Assembly: GCA_021399445.1 (NCBI GenBank)
Contig: JAJTUQ010000012.1
Location: forward strand, 248,001 to 312,000
Direction of reading: 5' to 3'
Source of the DNA: Xylogone sp. PMI_703
Taxonomy: Eukaryota > Ascomycota > Leotiomycetes
DNA length: 64,000 nt
In this document: positions 10,747-22,699 of the stretch, one piece after another
Layout: every line of letters starts with the position of its first letter
How positions within the stretch are numbered: position 1 is the stretch's first letter
The notes under the pieces: generated by a model
Database searches by the model: none
Seen by the model: only the letters and a program-made list of their open reading frames with translations
Told to the model about the DNA's origin: nothing
Program-made: the position numbers and the translations under genes

Positions 10747-11185
10747 TATATAGAAACCCTAACGTAGGAACGTTACAGTGCTATGTATAACCATCTAGTA
10801 CTCATTTATAAGTTAAGTCAACGTAACTGTCACTAGTACAACAACTCAATAGAAAGGCCGTAGGTATAATATGCTTAATCATGAGAATCTTGTACGAAGA
10901 GCTAAAAACTATGGCAAAGCCTGTATTTACATATATGAGAGGGTGGCCTCGGCTGTAGGCCACGCTTAGCGAGCGAGCACATGATCCTCGTATCACTGCT
11001 CGTGACACGTGATATCATAGATTGTGATATTACCCCCTTTTTTAGAAAGCCTGACTTTAGGCCAGCTTATTAGTTTATTGTTATCTTTCTGTTCTTCTGC
11101 GAATATATTATTACTTATGTAATTAAGCTAATATTAAAGATTCGTTAAAGGTCCTGGCTTTCGTGAATTTATATTATAATATACT
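10747..11185. other. intergenic, no gene recognised
   Basis: About 440 bp between the Fot element and a solo LTR. No coding signal or terminal repeat was found. It includes a short GC-rich patch (near 10945-11010) in otherwise AT-rich DNA. Confidence 0.5.
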
Positions 11186-11380
11186 TGTTGGCATGCCTGT
11201 ATGGAGAGTGCGGAGGCGGAGCGGCATGACAATATTCCGGGGCATAGGCGGCAGGGCGCGGCAGTATTCTGTAGCTATATGCTCTTAGAATCTTTGTACC
11301 TCAATCAATACACGCAATACCCCCTAATATCGGGCGTACGTTGCGTACGATTAGTTACCACGTTCCCGTGTGAACCGACA
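11186..11380 (+). repeat. solo LTR of the Copia family (copy 1, deleted form)
   Basis: It starts TGTTGG and ends CCGACA and matches the LTRs at 28654 and 35004 in the opposite orientation. It lacks about 20 bp around the palindromic GTAGGCGTAGCCTAC present in the other copies. The flanks do not show a five-base duplication. It lies nine bases from the terminal repeat of the Mutator-like element. Confidence 0.85.
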
Positions 11381-11389
11381 ATAAGTAAG

Positions 11390-14197
11390 GGGGACTTAAA
11401 TCCACTTGGGCGTGTCGTTATTTTTATTTGACACGGACTACCGCGTGTGTGTACGGCCGACACCGGATATCTGACGTGACTCTTTCTCCCATACATTTTA
11501 TTAGTAATCTTAAGTAACTACCGACTACTAGGTCTATCAGCGTATAATGCTTATGACCGCCATTCTACACCGTATGTATACACCGCAAAGTTCAGTGAAG
11601 ATCACTCAACTTTGCGGTGAGCAATAGCTACCGGTATTACTATAGTTCTATGGCTACGTTATATAGTATAATAGATTCACTGTAGCTCTCAGAATATACA
11701 ACGAATTCAACGATTTGAATCTATTCTTTGTGTTTCCTTGAAGCATTATAATTTTCAGTCGGTATCATTATTTCCTATCACTTTTTGCTCACCAGACTCC
11801 TCATTCAATGGTGACTATTACTTCTCCATGTGGCCCTGCTTCACCAAAAGCATCTTACCCTGACTTGTCATCGTTATATATAGCAATTCAGGCTTTTGCG
11901 CGTAAAAATGGCTATGTATTTATTGCTCGGGATAAGTAACTGAATAGAGTTGTCTATATTTGCGATCGGGGTGGTCAATACCAGTCAAAAGGTAAAAACC
12001 CTGATGTTCATCCTTCTAAACAACGTAATGGTTTTACCAAAAAGTGCGGCTGTAAGATGAAAGTAACAGCGAAAAGGGATGGCAGTGGTTAGAGAGTCCA
12101 GGTTATTGAGGATATTCATAACCATAATGCCTCTACATCGGCTGTAGCCCATCCAGTACACAGAAATGATGCACTGGACCCTTATCTACCTGCTCTGATC
12201 TTATCCAAGGCTAAAGCTAGAATCCGTAACGCTCAAATCCTTAGTTTTTTCCGTATGGAACACCCTGAGGTCTTATTGACTAGGAATAATATCACAAATA
12301 TTACTCAAGGTATAAATAATGAAGAATTAGATGGCTAGACACCGATTCAATGGTTATTGTATGTTTAATCATGTTCTACTTTAGCTATTTACTAACTGAT
12401 TAGGGAGCATTTACAGCAAAACGGCTCTAATCCTTCATATTTGCTTGACAGCTAGTTCATCTTTTCTATGTTCATCCAGATGTAATTACTTTATATCAAC
12501 AACACCCTGACGTCATATTGATAGATTGCACATATAAAACCAATCGATTCCGCATACCACTACTCAATATCTGTACTATAACTGGTGGAAATAAGGTTGT
12601 TCAAGTTTGGTTAGCATCCTTCTCGAATGAGAAAGAAGATGCTTCTAATTGGGCTTTGGCACGGGTACGAGAGTTGATGCAAAAGTACTCTATTCCAGAG
12701 TCACTTTCTATTGTAACTAATAAAGAATTGGCCTTGATGAATAGTATCGATACATTCTTCCCGGAATCCAGCCATTTCCTTTGCCGGTGGCACGTCAATA
12801 CTAACATTTTAGCCAGAACCAAGAAGTTCTTTCCGGGGCCAGTTATGGAGGATGGGGTCATACAAAGGCACCCCCAATTCCGAGAGTTCCTTCAGGCATG
12901 GGGGACCCTGTTAGATTCTCCTACTTTTGAAGCCTATACATCGAATCTCACTCAATTTCGTAGGTTCCCTGATGGAGCGGTTCAATATGCGGAAAACACT
13001 TGGTTAGTCCCATGGAAGGAGAAGTTAGTTCGATATTGGGTTGATCAACAGTTGCATTTTGGAGTGCTTGTTACGTCAACTATCGAAGGTTGTCATAGTA
13101 CTCTAAAAGCGTATTTACAACGAGGAAACGGAGATCTGAAAGATGTGTTTGATCGTCTAGCATATTTCTGGAAAGGTCAGCATGATGGCATCAATACTGC
13201 TAGATCTCAAGAGCAACTTCGTCAAAAACATAGCTTGAATACCCCTCTTTTAGCTGTTGTTAAAGGCAATTTTTATGACTATACGCTGAAGAAGATAGTG
13301 GCTGAACAGGCGAAGCTTCCTAAAGATCAGTCTATTGCTTTATCAGAGTGTAATTGTACGATTAAACGCTCTTTGGGATTATCATGTTATCACACGATAT
13401 GGAGAAGGTAAAGAGATGGTAGTGTGATTCTTCCTGAGGATATACATGTTCATTGGTACTATACTAGGCCAAATGAAAGTATCTCTTTGCCATTGAACAT
13501 TCGAGAGCCTATTCTCAATCCACAGGTCGTGAAAGGCAAAGGTAGGCCTAGGGGAGCTTTCAATAGAGGCCGGAAGCCAGATACTAATACATTATCTGGT
13601 ACTAAACGGTTATCCTCTGCCTTTGAACTATCCTCTAGTTCAGCTCCACCAGCTCTACAATCTTCAGCTTCAAGGACAGCCTCTCCCTCGGGTAATCACA
13701 GGTCTAGCCGTATAGCTAGCAAGGTAGGCCTACAGCGAATCAAAGACCTTGGGGTTGATTCATACGAGCCTGGGACTATGCGAGAAAGAGCCTACCAACG
13801 AGGTATTTCATCGATTTACCATACAGATTCTATTGAAGATACAGCTATATTAACTGACAAGACAATGATAGATCTGGAGGGGTGGGACGAGGAAGATAAC
13901 GCCGAAGTTGAGTCTCAAAAGACCCAAGATTATATAGTAGTCACGGCTGAAGCTGAGTCTCAAAAGACTCAAGAATATATAGTGGTCTCAGAATAGCTTC
14001 ACTATTGCCATATTAGGAAATTTATATTTTGGTGCTAAATCATTATAAGGATAATTGGTTGCATGGCAGAGTCTCTTTGTACAGTAATAATTTGTATGTG
14101 ATCGCGAGGCAGGGTTGTGCGAAATACGCTCCGGTGTCAGTGGCGCGGTGGTCCGTGTCAAGTAAAAATAACGACACGCAAGTGGATTTAAGTCCCC
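11390..14197 (+). mobile_element. Mutator-like element (MULE), decayed
   Basis: Long terminal inverted repeats of at least 80 bp face each other. The left begins GGGGACTTAAATCCACTTG near 11390. The right is its complement ending near 14197, with shared downstream blocks (GTGTCGTTATTTTTA, TTGACACGGAC, GACACCGG). A transposase reading frame lies between them. The expected 9-bp target duplication was not found (left ATAAGTAAG, right TTATACAAA), so one border may have been rearranged. A fragment of the same end lies at 27514-27735. Confidence 0.85.
11808..13996 (+). pseudogene. MULE transposase with FAR1-like N-terminus, broken
   Basis: The N-terminal part (from ATG 11808) is a FAR1/zinc-finger-like DNA-binding region (VVYICDRGGQYQSKGK, HPSKQR, CGCKMKV) homologous to the frame at 62167. 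An intron is likely near 12360-12403. The catalytic MULE domain follows (ILIDCTYKTNRF, RWHVNTNI) and a C-terminal zinc region, then a basic GKGRPRGA tail. In-frame stops are at 11937 (TAA), 12090 (TAG), 12336 (TAG), in the exon after the intron (about 12452), and near 13409. Where the second copy can be compared, the stops replace Trp or Gln codons, which fits RIP. The block 12518-13411 remains open for 297 residues. It cannot make a full transposase as it stands. Confidence 0.85.
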
Positions 14198-14996
14198 TTA
14201 TACAAAATAGAGGATATTTGGACTAAAGCAGGTAAATACATTATGGGCTTCGACAAGTCTATTGATGCATCGAGGGATGCCTAGTTCCTTTAAGGCTTAA
14301 GCAGGCTGAATAGACTTCACTGAGTATCTAATAGGTCCGGGCGCTATTCGCTAGCGCGAGCATAGGTCTAGTAGGCGTCCACCTGAGCTCCGGGGGGCAG
14401 CAATATTAGCGTGATTTAAGGGGTTACAGTACCACCAACGGCTTTGCACTAATTTAGCTGTCCTTCTGAGCACAGGTGGGTTTAATATGCTTTTCAAGGA
14501 ATATATTCATCTCCATAGTGTAGTCGTGGCGACTCTACTAGTGCCACATACGTTCCATCTCTTCACTTTGTACTGTAAAAGGACACCTCACACAATGTAA
14601 AGACTAAAATCTGTTTCAGGCCTAAAGCACTAATATCTAGGCGAAGTTCCCCTGTATTGAATAGAATATAACTGTAGGGGCCACACCAGTCATGGAAATA
14701 GGATTTGTGCCATGTGAATCTGCCGGCCTCTTTATTAGCTGGCTATATTTTCACACTCGCATTTGATTTGCTAATATAGTTACTTTCGGGGCATTCCAAA
14801 TATAGTTTAGTGTCTAGCTTAATCCACCAGTAGTATGAAGTTGGTACGGAATATGTCGCCCAAAGAGGCAGTGCATTTTCCGTAGGTTACTGACAAACAC
14901 TCATTGCTGACAAACACTGCATTGTTGACAAAACCTCAGGTCTAGTGTTTAAAGGGCTTTAGGACGCCACTCCTTTCACTATCAAGGACACACAAA
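14198..14996. other. intergenic, upstream of the MFS gene; no gene recognised
   Basis: About 800 bp with no reading frame of note and no terminal repeats. The last few hundred bases should contain the promoter of the transporter that starts at 14997. A direct repeat of GACAAACACT near 14890-14930 is the only visible structure. Confidence 0.5.
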
Positions 14997-16940
14997 ATGT
15001 CTACCGAAAAGAGCACCGAAGAGAAGAGCGATCAGGTAATTTCCCAATCTATTTTTTTGATTTACCAAATTCTTTAAGAGACAGGCAATTATTGACATCC
15101 CTCAGTCTCCAGCTACGTCACTTCCACCTCTGGTAAACGGGGATGCCGTGGGAGAGCTGGGGAAGACACACGGTGTTGAAAAAAGCCTGCCTACTTCCAC
15201 GGAAAGTAAAAATGTTCCCAACCCAAATGAGGTAGACTGGGATGGGCCCGACGATCCTCATAATCCACGCAATTGGCCTGCCTGGAGACGAGCGATGCTT
15301 GTCGGCGTGATTACCTCTGTTGTTTTCTCGACGTGAGTCAATCTAGGACTTTCCTCAGTCATACTGAGGCTAACCCAGCCTTTCCCTTTCTCTAGGAATA
15401 TGGCCGCTTCATCCATTGCACCAGCCATTCCCCTGGTGTTGAAAGAGTTTGGCTCAACTAATCAGGAGCTTGGAATACTGACGATTACGATCGAGGTTTG
15501 TTCTCCTCAGAGGAACCCTAAAACCTCGTTTCCAACGACTTGCTAATATCTGATCAATCCTTTAGCTCCTGGGAACCGGCGTAGGCCCCGTACTCATGGG
15601 GCCCATGTCGGAAGTAGTTGGCCGTCGGGTCATTTACGCTGGTGCAAACTTCGCATTCAGTTGTTTCACAATCGGATGTGCCTTAACACCGTCCTTAACT
15701 GGGCTGATCATACTACGATTCCTCCAGGGATGCGCCGCTTCCTGCTCTCTCAACAATGCAGGCGGAACTATTTCTGACCTTGTTTCGATCCGCCACCGGG
15801 GTCTTGCCATGTCTCTGTATTCCGCCGGCTTCTTGCTTGGCCCAGTCATTGGCCCCATTGTTGGCAGTTTTCTATCAGCTGCGGCTGGCTGGCGATGGAT
15901 ATTCTGGATGTTGTTAATTTTGGTGGGCTAATATTATTTACTTCTATGGTATATTATCTAAACATCCTTACAGAATGGAAGTCTGGGGCTCACTTGTGCT
16001 ATCGTTTACCCCGAGACATATGCACCTGTCATTCTCGAACGAAAAGCCAACAAACTGCGCAAAGAAACCGGGAATCCAGATTTATACGCGAAAGGACAAC
16101 GTCAGATACCATTGTCTGCTATGTTGAAACGAGCAGTCAGCCGTCCCATCAGAATGCTACTGTTCTGTCCAGTTGTTACTGGCTTGGCTATATACAATTC
16201 CGTCGTCTATGGGTTCACATATCTTTTATTCTCTGCGTTCAGCGATGTTTTTCAAACAAAGTATCATTACAGCCAGTCGAAGCTCGGCATAGCATACCTC
16301 GGTCTCACTGTTGGCTTCCTGATCTCGTTAATTATTGCCAGCGTTACTAACGATAGAAACCATGCACGCCTGGTAAAGAAGCATGGAGTAGCAAAACCTG
16401 AGTAAGTATGATATAGTGATGCACTATCTTGTTCCCTACAAATACTGAATGTTCTACTAATTAAGCATGGCATTTAAAGATATCGTTTGGAGTCCCTGCT
16501 ATATGGAGCAATTGCGATTCCCATAGGATTGTTCATGTACGGTTGGACAGCTCAAGCGGGAGTCAACAGTGCAGTTCCTATTGTCGCGACAGGCATTATC
16601 GGATTTGGAGTAATGTTCACCTTTGTAAGTATTATCTATGAGACCAAAACAAACTCTTGAGTCTGACGCTTCTCTTTTCCTTTCAAAGATACCTTTCAAC
16701 GTGTATATGATTGATGCATATACGAAGTATGCTGCAAGTGCAATTGCTGCTGGCAACATATTACGAAGCATTTCCACCGCTGTCCTACCGCTAGCCGGTA
16801 TTCCAATGTACAATAGTCTTGGGTATGGCTGGGGGAACTCCCTTTTAGCATTTATATCACTAGGGCTGGGCGCAATGGCATTGCTTTTCCGCAAGTATGG
16901 GGAAAAGTGGAGGGAGAGGTACAAGATTGAATTTGATTAG
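14997..16940 (+). CDS. MFS multidrug/polyamine-type transporter (DHA1-like)
   Basis: A proton-antiport transporter of the plasma membrane, 12 helices expected. Seven exons join in phase: 14997-15035, 15085-15332, 15396-15495, 15566-15922, 15974-16401, 16480-16624 and 16689-16940, giving 522 residues. The N-terminal cytosolic part ends in a WDGPDDPHNPRNW motif, common to the fungal DHA1 group that includes Flr1 and Tpo types. The loop after helix 2 reads GPMSEVVGRR. Helix 5 contains SAGFLLGPVIGPIVGSF, the antiporter motif C region. The central cytosolic loop has PETYAPVILERKANKLR. No stop or frameshift is seen. The substrate is not predictable. It stands alone between transposons, so there is no cluster context. 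Confidence 0.9.
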
Positions 16941-17446
16941 GTATATCATAACAAGATGATGGTAAGGCTAGAAGCTGTGGTATATTTGAGGAATGGGAAT
17001 ACAAAGTGTAGTAGCAGTTCATGGATTACTTTCAGCAGTGGGGTTTTAAAGCCCCTTTCCATTACAAAAATTCGGCTCTATTTATAATCAGTTCTACTGA
17101 ATTCTATTCAATTCTATTAGCTAATTGGCAGTTATAGAAGTTAAGATTATTGTCTTAAATTTATAATTTCACCTAGGAGTTATTCTTGAAGATATAAAGT
17201 TTAGTAGAAGAAGAATTATTAAATGAGGAGATTGTTCTTAGATCTAATTTCTAATTAAGAAAATACATTCCCTAAGTGTGGGTTTACTACTCTCCCACCT
17301 ACTTACAGTACGTATCATATACGTACGGGTGAATCGGTGGTTTGGTAATTGCATGGTGAATATATTGAGTGGGTACGGATAGAGGAGTATACTCCCCCTT
17401 CCCGACTAAGACTAATACTACATACACGTGACCGGATCCCAACACT
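16941..17446. other. AT-rich intergenic, no gene recognised
   Basis: About 500 bp, strongly AT-rich from about 17080 to 17260, with no coding signal. The composition resembles RIP-mutated repeat remnants such as 26700-26900, but no parent sequence is visible. Confidence 0.5.
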
Positions 17447-17641
17447 GGGCCTGTCAGAGATATTGCTTACGTAATTGGCGCTGGCCAATCAGAGCTGTAA
17501 GAGCTTACGGTCGGTTAAGAGAAGAGTTTTACCCGGATTACCCTTATGTACTGTACATCATTGAGTATTGCAGCGTATTGAGTCTGAGTACCATACAATT
17601 TATATGTGTAGTAGCCTAGTCCCTGCGCCATAACCTCTGAC
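17447..17641. mobile_element. MITE-A, copy 2, left-truncated
   Basis: This matches the interior and right end of the element at 835-1183, from the AGATATTGCTTACGTAATTGG block through the terminal GCGCCATAACCTCTGAC. The left terminus is missing. The short frame is kept (RYCLRNWRWPI, RLREEFYPDYPYV) despite about 15 substitutions in the nucleotide sequence. Confidence 0.75.
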
Positions 17642-17897
17642 AACAACAAGGTCTTACGCGGACCGCGGTTACAACGGGGTGTACCGACACTAAGGCTCCG
17701 TTTGGATTCGGCCTTTTGACCTCGTTCTCCTGCTGAAGGAGTGGGAAAGCCGTAATCCAAACACCCCCATGCTCCTTTTTTTCCCCTTTCGGTGGTTACC
17801 CTTGTATGTAACCCTGCTAGCTGTTTCTATCCCTTGCTAGTAAATTTTGCCCTTGCGGACTCCTTGTAATAGGGGGGTATACATGCGCGGTTTGTTA

Positions 17898-17960
17898 CCC
17901 ACCAACAGAAGGAGCGCAAAAGTAGCTCAGAGCTACTTTTGCGCTCCTTCTGTTGGTGGG
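17898..17960. repeat. 63-bp perfect palindrome (31-bp arms, one-base centre)
   Basis: The left arm, CCCACCAACAGAAGGAGCGC and 11 further bases, runs 17898-17928. Position 17929 is the single central base. The right arm is its exact complement at 17930-17960. It lies 204 bp inside the left end of the Harbinger element, upstream of the transposase start at 18104. Its function is unknown; possibilities are a foldback structure in the transcript leader or the relic of a head-to-head insertion. Confidence 0.95.
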
Positions 17961-18103
17961 GCTCCCATCGTTTAGGTATAGCTCTTGAATATATCGCCAG
18001 ATTGAGCCTAGAATTGTTGATTGATGATGTAAGATCGTGTATATAGTGGAAAATACGCGTTTTATCGTTCAAGTTGTTGAAATAGACCTATTTTGTCGAT
18101 AAT

Positions 18104-19353
18104 ATGGAGCTTGGAAACGCTGTAGATATTGCTGAAGATGCGTTAACTGATGTGATATTCAGTGAATTGATTAAGAAGACTATTCAGCAATACCGACGAC
18201 GTCAACAACGTATACAATCGATGGCACTTTCACATCGTCTCCGACTCTCGATTCCTGGCGATCAATATGTGAAAGAGCTTCTAGAACAAGCTCACCCTGA
18301 GCGTTTTCGAGAGTGTTTTCGCATGAAAGTAGAGACTTTCAAGGCACTAGTTGTATGGTTATTAACTAACACAAAGCTTTCGAAGTCAAGAAAAGGTGTA
18401 ACTGTCGAGGAAAAGTTAGCAATCTTTTTGCATATAGTATCTAAAGGAGCTTCTAATCGAGATACACAAGAACGATTTTCTCATTCCGGCGAGACAATTA
18501 ATCGGTAAGATTAAGTCAGAATCTGTTCTATGTTAGCTAATATTTATATATTAGAATATTCTATGAGGTATTAAACGCTCTTCTTTAACCATACCAATCC
18601 GTTGTATTACTCCCAGACGCGAATACTCCTCTTCATACCCGAATTGCTCATGATCTACGATATTATCCGTTCTTCGATGGCTGTATAGGTACAATCGATG
18701 GTACACACGTCGCGGTTCATGTGTCAGCGTCAAAACAAGCACCTTTTCGCAATAGAAAGGGTTATCTTTCCCAGAATATATTGGCGGCATGCGATTTCGA
18801 TATGAGATTTCGATATATATTAACTGATTATGAAGGGTCAGCACATGATGGGAAAGTTCTAGCAGACGCTAGATCGATATGGGGATTTGTTACACCTCCA
18901 AAACAGTTCTGGCTTGGAGACGCAGGTTATGGCTGTTCTGACGATGTATTAACACCTTATAGAGGTGTAAGATATCATCTAAAAGAAGCACGGCAAGCCA
19001 ATCAGAAGCCAGAAAACGCAAAAGAGCTATTCAACTTACGCCATTCAAGTCTGAGGAATGTGATAGAACGTATATTTGGTGTACTAAAACGGCAATTCAA
19101 GATTCTACACGTCTCGTCCGAGTATTCTCTGAGAACACAGAGTCAGATAATATTAGCATGTGTAGCGTTATATAACTTTATTCGCGAAACGGGGGAAGAA
19201 GACGAATTTAAAGATATTGCTGAAAGTGATATTGAATCGGAGGTTAATATGACGATTTCAGTTGAACATACAACTAAACCAAATACAAAGATGGAGAAGT
19301 TTCGAGATAAAATATCACATACTATGTGGCTACAGTATCAAGAAGTGTTGTAA
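18104..19353 (+). pseudogene. PIF/Harbinger transposase (DDE_4 type), one nonsense codon
   Basis: Exon 1 (18104 to about 18505) has a helix-turn-helix region (SKSRKGVTVEEKLAIFLH) and ends at a GTAAGA donor. An AG acceptor near 18553 restores frame into the catalytic part. The DDE residues are visible: GTIDGTH (first Asp), WLGDAGYG (second Asp) and RNVIERIFGVLK (Glu). After the splice there is one in-frame TAA at 18586-18588, before the first catalytic Asp. Apart from that, everything is open to 19353. The TAA could be a C-to-T change of a Gln codon. Fewer than 400 residues in total, normal for the family. Confidence 0.85.
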
Positions 19354-19394
19354 CACAATCGTTGATCACTTATTATTATTAACTTTTATTAGTT

Positions 19395-20311
19395 CTACTC
19401 TTCTACCCATATAACACTCTCGTTTTCCGTATTATTATCTTCATCTTCATCTTCCACTTCCTCCTGTGGTTGTACAGTAATATACGCTTTATTCTCCAAC
19501 CAGATATTACGAGTTAATCGATCTTCGATGAGTAAAAAGGCCAGCGCAGCGTTATGGTCGTTGGATAATAACTCAATACAGGACACTATATCCACCGCTG
19601 AAATTCTCTGCTTATATTGCTTCTGAAACGCGATTACGGCCTTTGTTTTCGTGGTAGTTTCACTCATTCGAGCATCTACATGTCGATTTAAAGCGCCCAA
19701 CAGATTATCAAAGCCAGTATTATCGTCTCGAGGTCTCTTTCGGCTTGAAGGGCGTCCATCACGGCTAGATTCCTTAATACGCATAATAGGAGACTGGTTA
19801 AACGTGATTGAACTACTTTCAGAAACAGATCGAGAGTCAAGGTCATCGATATTAGATGTGCCTGTTATCGTAAACGCGTGCTCGCCGGTTGCTAACATTC
19901 CATCATATAATTCGCGGAGACAATCGACGTTTTAGAGCGCATTATATCGAAACCATCTAACCTTTGGTCTTGTCTATCGAGTTCAGAAAGATTTACCTAG
20001 ATTAGACTTTCCCATACGCTCTCAGGAGCTGTAATACGCCCGTTCTCGAGCCCAAAACCTGAGTTTTCTTCCAGGAATGTAAATTCCTTATATTTTGAGC
20101 GGTAAGAAGTCTCCTTATTCTTCACCTGGTCAATGGTAATTGTAAGAGGACCAGTATACATCATTTGAACCCTATGTCGAACGGCTTCCCAAGCCTCCCT
20201 CTTCCAACCTTGGTCAGATCGCTTTTCCATCCGACTTTGCGATAATAGCTCTTCTAATAACGCCGTCTCCATCTCTGGAGTCCATAACAGGTTGGTTTGC
20301 CTCTGGGACAT
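19395..20311 (-). pseudogene. Harbinger second gene, Myb/SANT-like protein, broken
   Basis: The N-terminal part (20311-19997) is a Myb/SANT-like DNA-binding domain of the Myb_DNA-bind_3 type (WTPEMETALLEELL, SGFG, ITAPESVWESL). The C-terminal part (19961-19395) contains LRELYDGMLATGEHAF, a typical continuation of this family, and an acidic tail. Between them a TAG at 19997-19999 and a TAA near 19931 lie where the family normally continues, probably changed Gln codons. A 35-nt gap with GT and AG ends would restore the frame but is short for an intron, so a frameshift is equally possible. In active Harbingers this protein helps import the transposase and bind element ends. Confidence 0.7.
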
Positions 20312-20844
20312 CTGGCCTCCGATCTGTGAGGCGTAAAGGTGTTTTGGCTTGGTTGCGACGCTTCAGAAGTCATATTTACGAGCGATATAGCTTATGGTTT
20401 ATCAATATTATCCGTGTTTCTATTCAAATGTTATGATCTCTCCTGGTGATGTACTATACCGCTTCAGGACTCTATGCAAACCATACAAATTTGCCTAGAA
20501 GGTGCTTATCCATATACAGCCAAGTTCACTACGCTTAGGCTTAGTTGCATACGCTAGAGAAAAGGCCAAGAGAAGGAGTCAACTCCTGCTGAAGGAAAGG
20601 AGCGAATCCAAACGGAGCCTAAGATTCTATCTCGCTTAATTTAAACCCGGGTTATAAACGGGATATTATACGCCGTTTTAGAATCTAAACGGAAAATTAA
20701 GCACGTTTTAAGAATTTTAAATTGAAACTATGCTTTATTGCTATATCTGACTAGTGTAATCTCTTATATTATACCTTTAACTATATGTATATAATAATAA
20801 TATATCTCTTGCTCAGCCTGACACCCCCATTTTCGAATTCTAAA

Positions 20845-22185
20845 ATGCTGCAGTCCATTTTATTCGTCTTCTCGCTCTTAGTCGGAGCCTATACGGTCTC
20901 GTACCAGCCTCCAGGAGCAAGCTGTCAGGATTTCACGGTCCCTATTGCAGTTTCTATACCTGCTCTAACTTGGACTGGCTCAAGATGGACAAATGACTTT
21001 GAGTTGATAGACTTTGTGGCCACAGAGTCAGGTCGGAACGCTCTCCCAAGCGCATCCCTGTGGTCGGGACCCAGCCCTTTTACAGGGAGCTATGACATTG
21101 CGGCGACATTCTGCACTCCTACTAATACGACATTAGGTAGGGAGAAGAAGATTTTGTTAGCCACTCATGGTCTATGGTTTTCAGGAAGGTAAGGTGATGG
21201 CTTCCAGCAAGAAATCTAGTACTAATCGCTTGGAGTTATTGGAACACGCAATTCGAACCGAAGACTTACAACTTCGTACAACGCGCGATCATCGAAGGTT
21301 ATTCTGTCTTCTTTTATGACCGGCTAGGGGTAAATAACTCGACACAGTATGCGACATGTTCTAAACGTTTACCCAAGTCAGAACTAATAAGTGATAGAAT
21401 ATCTGGATTTGAAGCTCAAGGACTTGTTCAAGTTGAGGTTCTGCGACAACTCTCTAGCCTTGTTAATGGAGGCACGTACACAGGAACCGTCGGAAAACCC
21501 TCATCTCTAATACTCGTGGGTCATGCGTTCGGCTCTTTCCTCTCCTCTGCGCTGCTCACAGCATATCCGGACAGCGCAGATGCTGCTGTCTTCACAACTT
21601 TTGGGTGGGGTCTAAACCAAGCCGTTTTTGAGACAATTACACCCAGAATCGCCGCGTATCAGAATCCAGGCCAGTGGGGTCATCTTGATCCCGGATACAT
21701 TACATGGGTAGATAAAGTCTCGAACGTGGGATTGTAAGTACCCTTAGAGTACCCTTAGCTTTAGAACTATGGTTTAAATGCTCATTATGTTAGAAACTTC
21801 AAACTTGGTGGTTATGCAAATGAAACTGTCGACTACATCGAGGAAACGAAAACCCCCTTTGCACTTCAGGAGCCAATTACACAAGGACTACTTGATATAA
21901 ATGCTACTGAATTTACAGGGCCAATATTTGTAAGCCTGTGGTTGAGCCATTTTCATCTTATGTCTATCACTAATGGGCTTCTAGATCCTTAATGGCGAAT
22001 ATGCAATTACGGTCTGTGATGGCTATTGTCCTGGCATCACTGATGAGCCTGCACGCGACGTATTCCACTCATCCATAAATTTTACCTCATATGTTTTGTC
22101 AGGTTGTGCACATACAATTAATTATTGTACAGGGGCATCTGAAGCTTTTTCGGAGATTTTTGGATTCTTGAATAGCGTTATCTAG
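20845..22185 (+). CDS. secreted alpha/beta hydrolase-fold protein, nucleophile serine missing
   Basis: Four exons join in phase: 20845-21188, 21236-21733, 21794-21929 and 21985-22185, giving 392 residues. The start at 20845 gives a signal peptide (MLQSILFVFSLLVGAYT); an upstream in-frame ATG at 20785 would add an unlikely hydrophobic leader. The nucleophile elbow reads LVGHAFGSF: the expected GHSFG serine is alanine. The acid (ITVCDGYCP) and histidine (SGCAHTINY) regions are present near the C-terminus. The frame is otherwise open and the splice sites are intact, so this looks like a pseudo-enzyme or a recently inactivated hydrolase. The substrate is unknown. Confidence 0.8.
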
Positions 22186-22317
22186 TCATAGGACCAACTG
22201 TGGAAAACTGAATACCTGAGAACAACCTCCAAAAAGCTAAGGTATAAGCTCTTAGGAGAAGGCCTAGTATAAGGACGATTAGAAGGATTTAATTTAGAAA
22301 TAGAGCTTCTATTTTAG

Positions 22318-22372
22318 GTCTCAGCTAAATCGATAAACGCTCTCAGCTAAATCGACACACACAACCAATATT
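22318..22372. repeat. isolated Mutator-like terminal motif (two subrepeats)
   Basis: CAGCTAAATCGATAAACGCT is followed by CAGCTAAATCGACACACACA. The same two-unit layout, with CTAAATCCACTCA, starts the Mutator-like remnant at 61953. It is probably a stranded end of that family. The surrounding stretch 22186-22699 has no gene. Confidence 0.5.
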
Positions 22373-22699
22373 GACATAACCTTAAGCATTACAAGTACTT
22401 CAAACCGTATACAAATTATTTATCTTCAGATCTTATAAAGGTCAGGATTATTTAGCTCTAACTGTACAGTATCCTAGCTTTAACTTTGGGTATAATATTG
22501 ACTGAAGAGCCAAATCGTAATTTGAAATCTCAGGTTACTCTATAGGCACTCTTGCTGTTAATGTTTAGAGACTTTTCCGAGCCTAGTTCAGACGAGATGT
22601 CAATTATCCTCTTTGTCGAAGAAAATCGGGAGCGAAATGTTCGTTGATCTTTAATTGGGAAACAGTTGGTTCCTCATTGCTATAGTCTCCACCCCTCTC

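Larger units (their letters stand above)
17694..20619 (+). mobile_element. PIF/Harbinger transposon
   Basis: The ends are a perfect 17-bp inverted repeat (GGCTCCGTTTGGATTCG) and are flanked by the three-base duplication TAA (17691-17693 and 20620-20622), the hallmark target site of PIF/Harbinger. The element has the expected two genes: a DDE transposase on the plus strand and a Myb/SANT-like gene on the minus strand, in convergent order. Both carry nonsense changes, so it is probably not autonomous now. It also carries a 63-bp palindrome at 17898. Confidence 0.95.

Noticed and set aside
11380..11400. Nine bases between LTR and MULE as a MULE target duplication
   Set aside because: ATAAGTAAG is not repeated at the other end (TTATACAAA).
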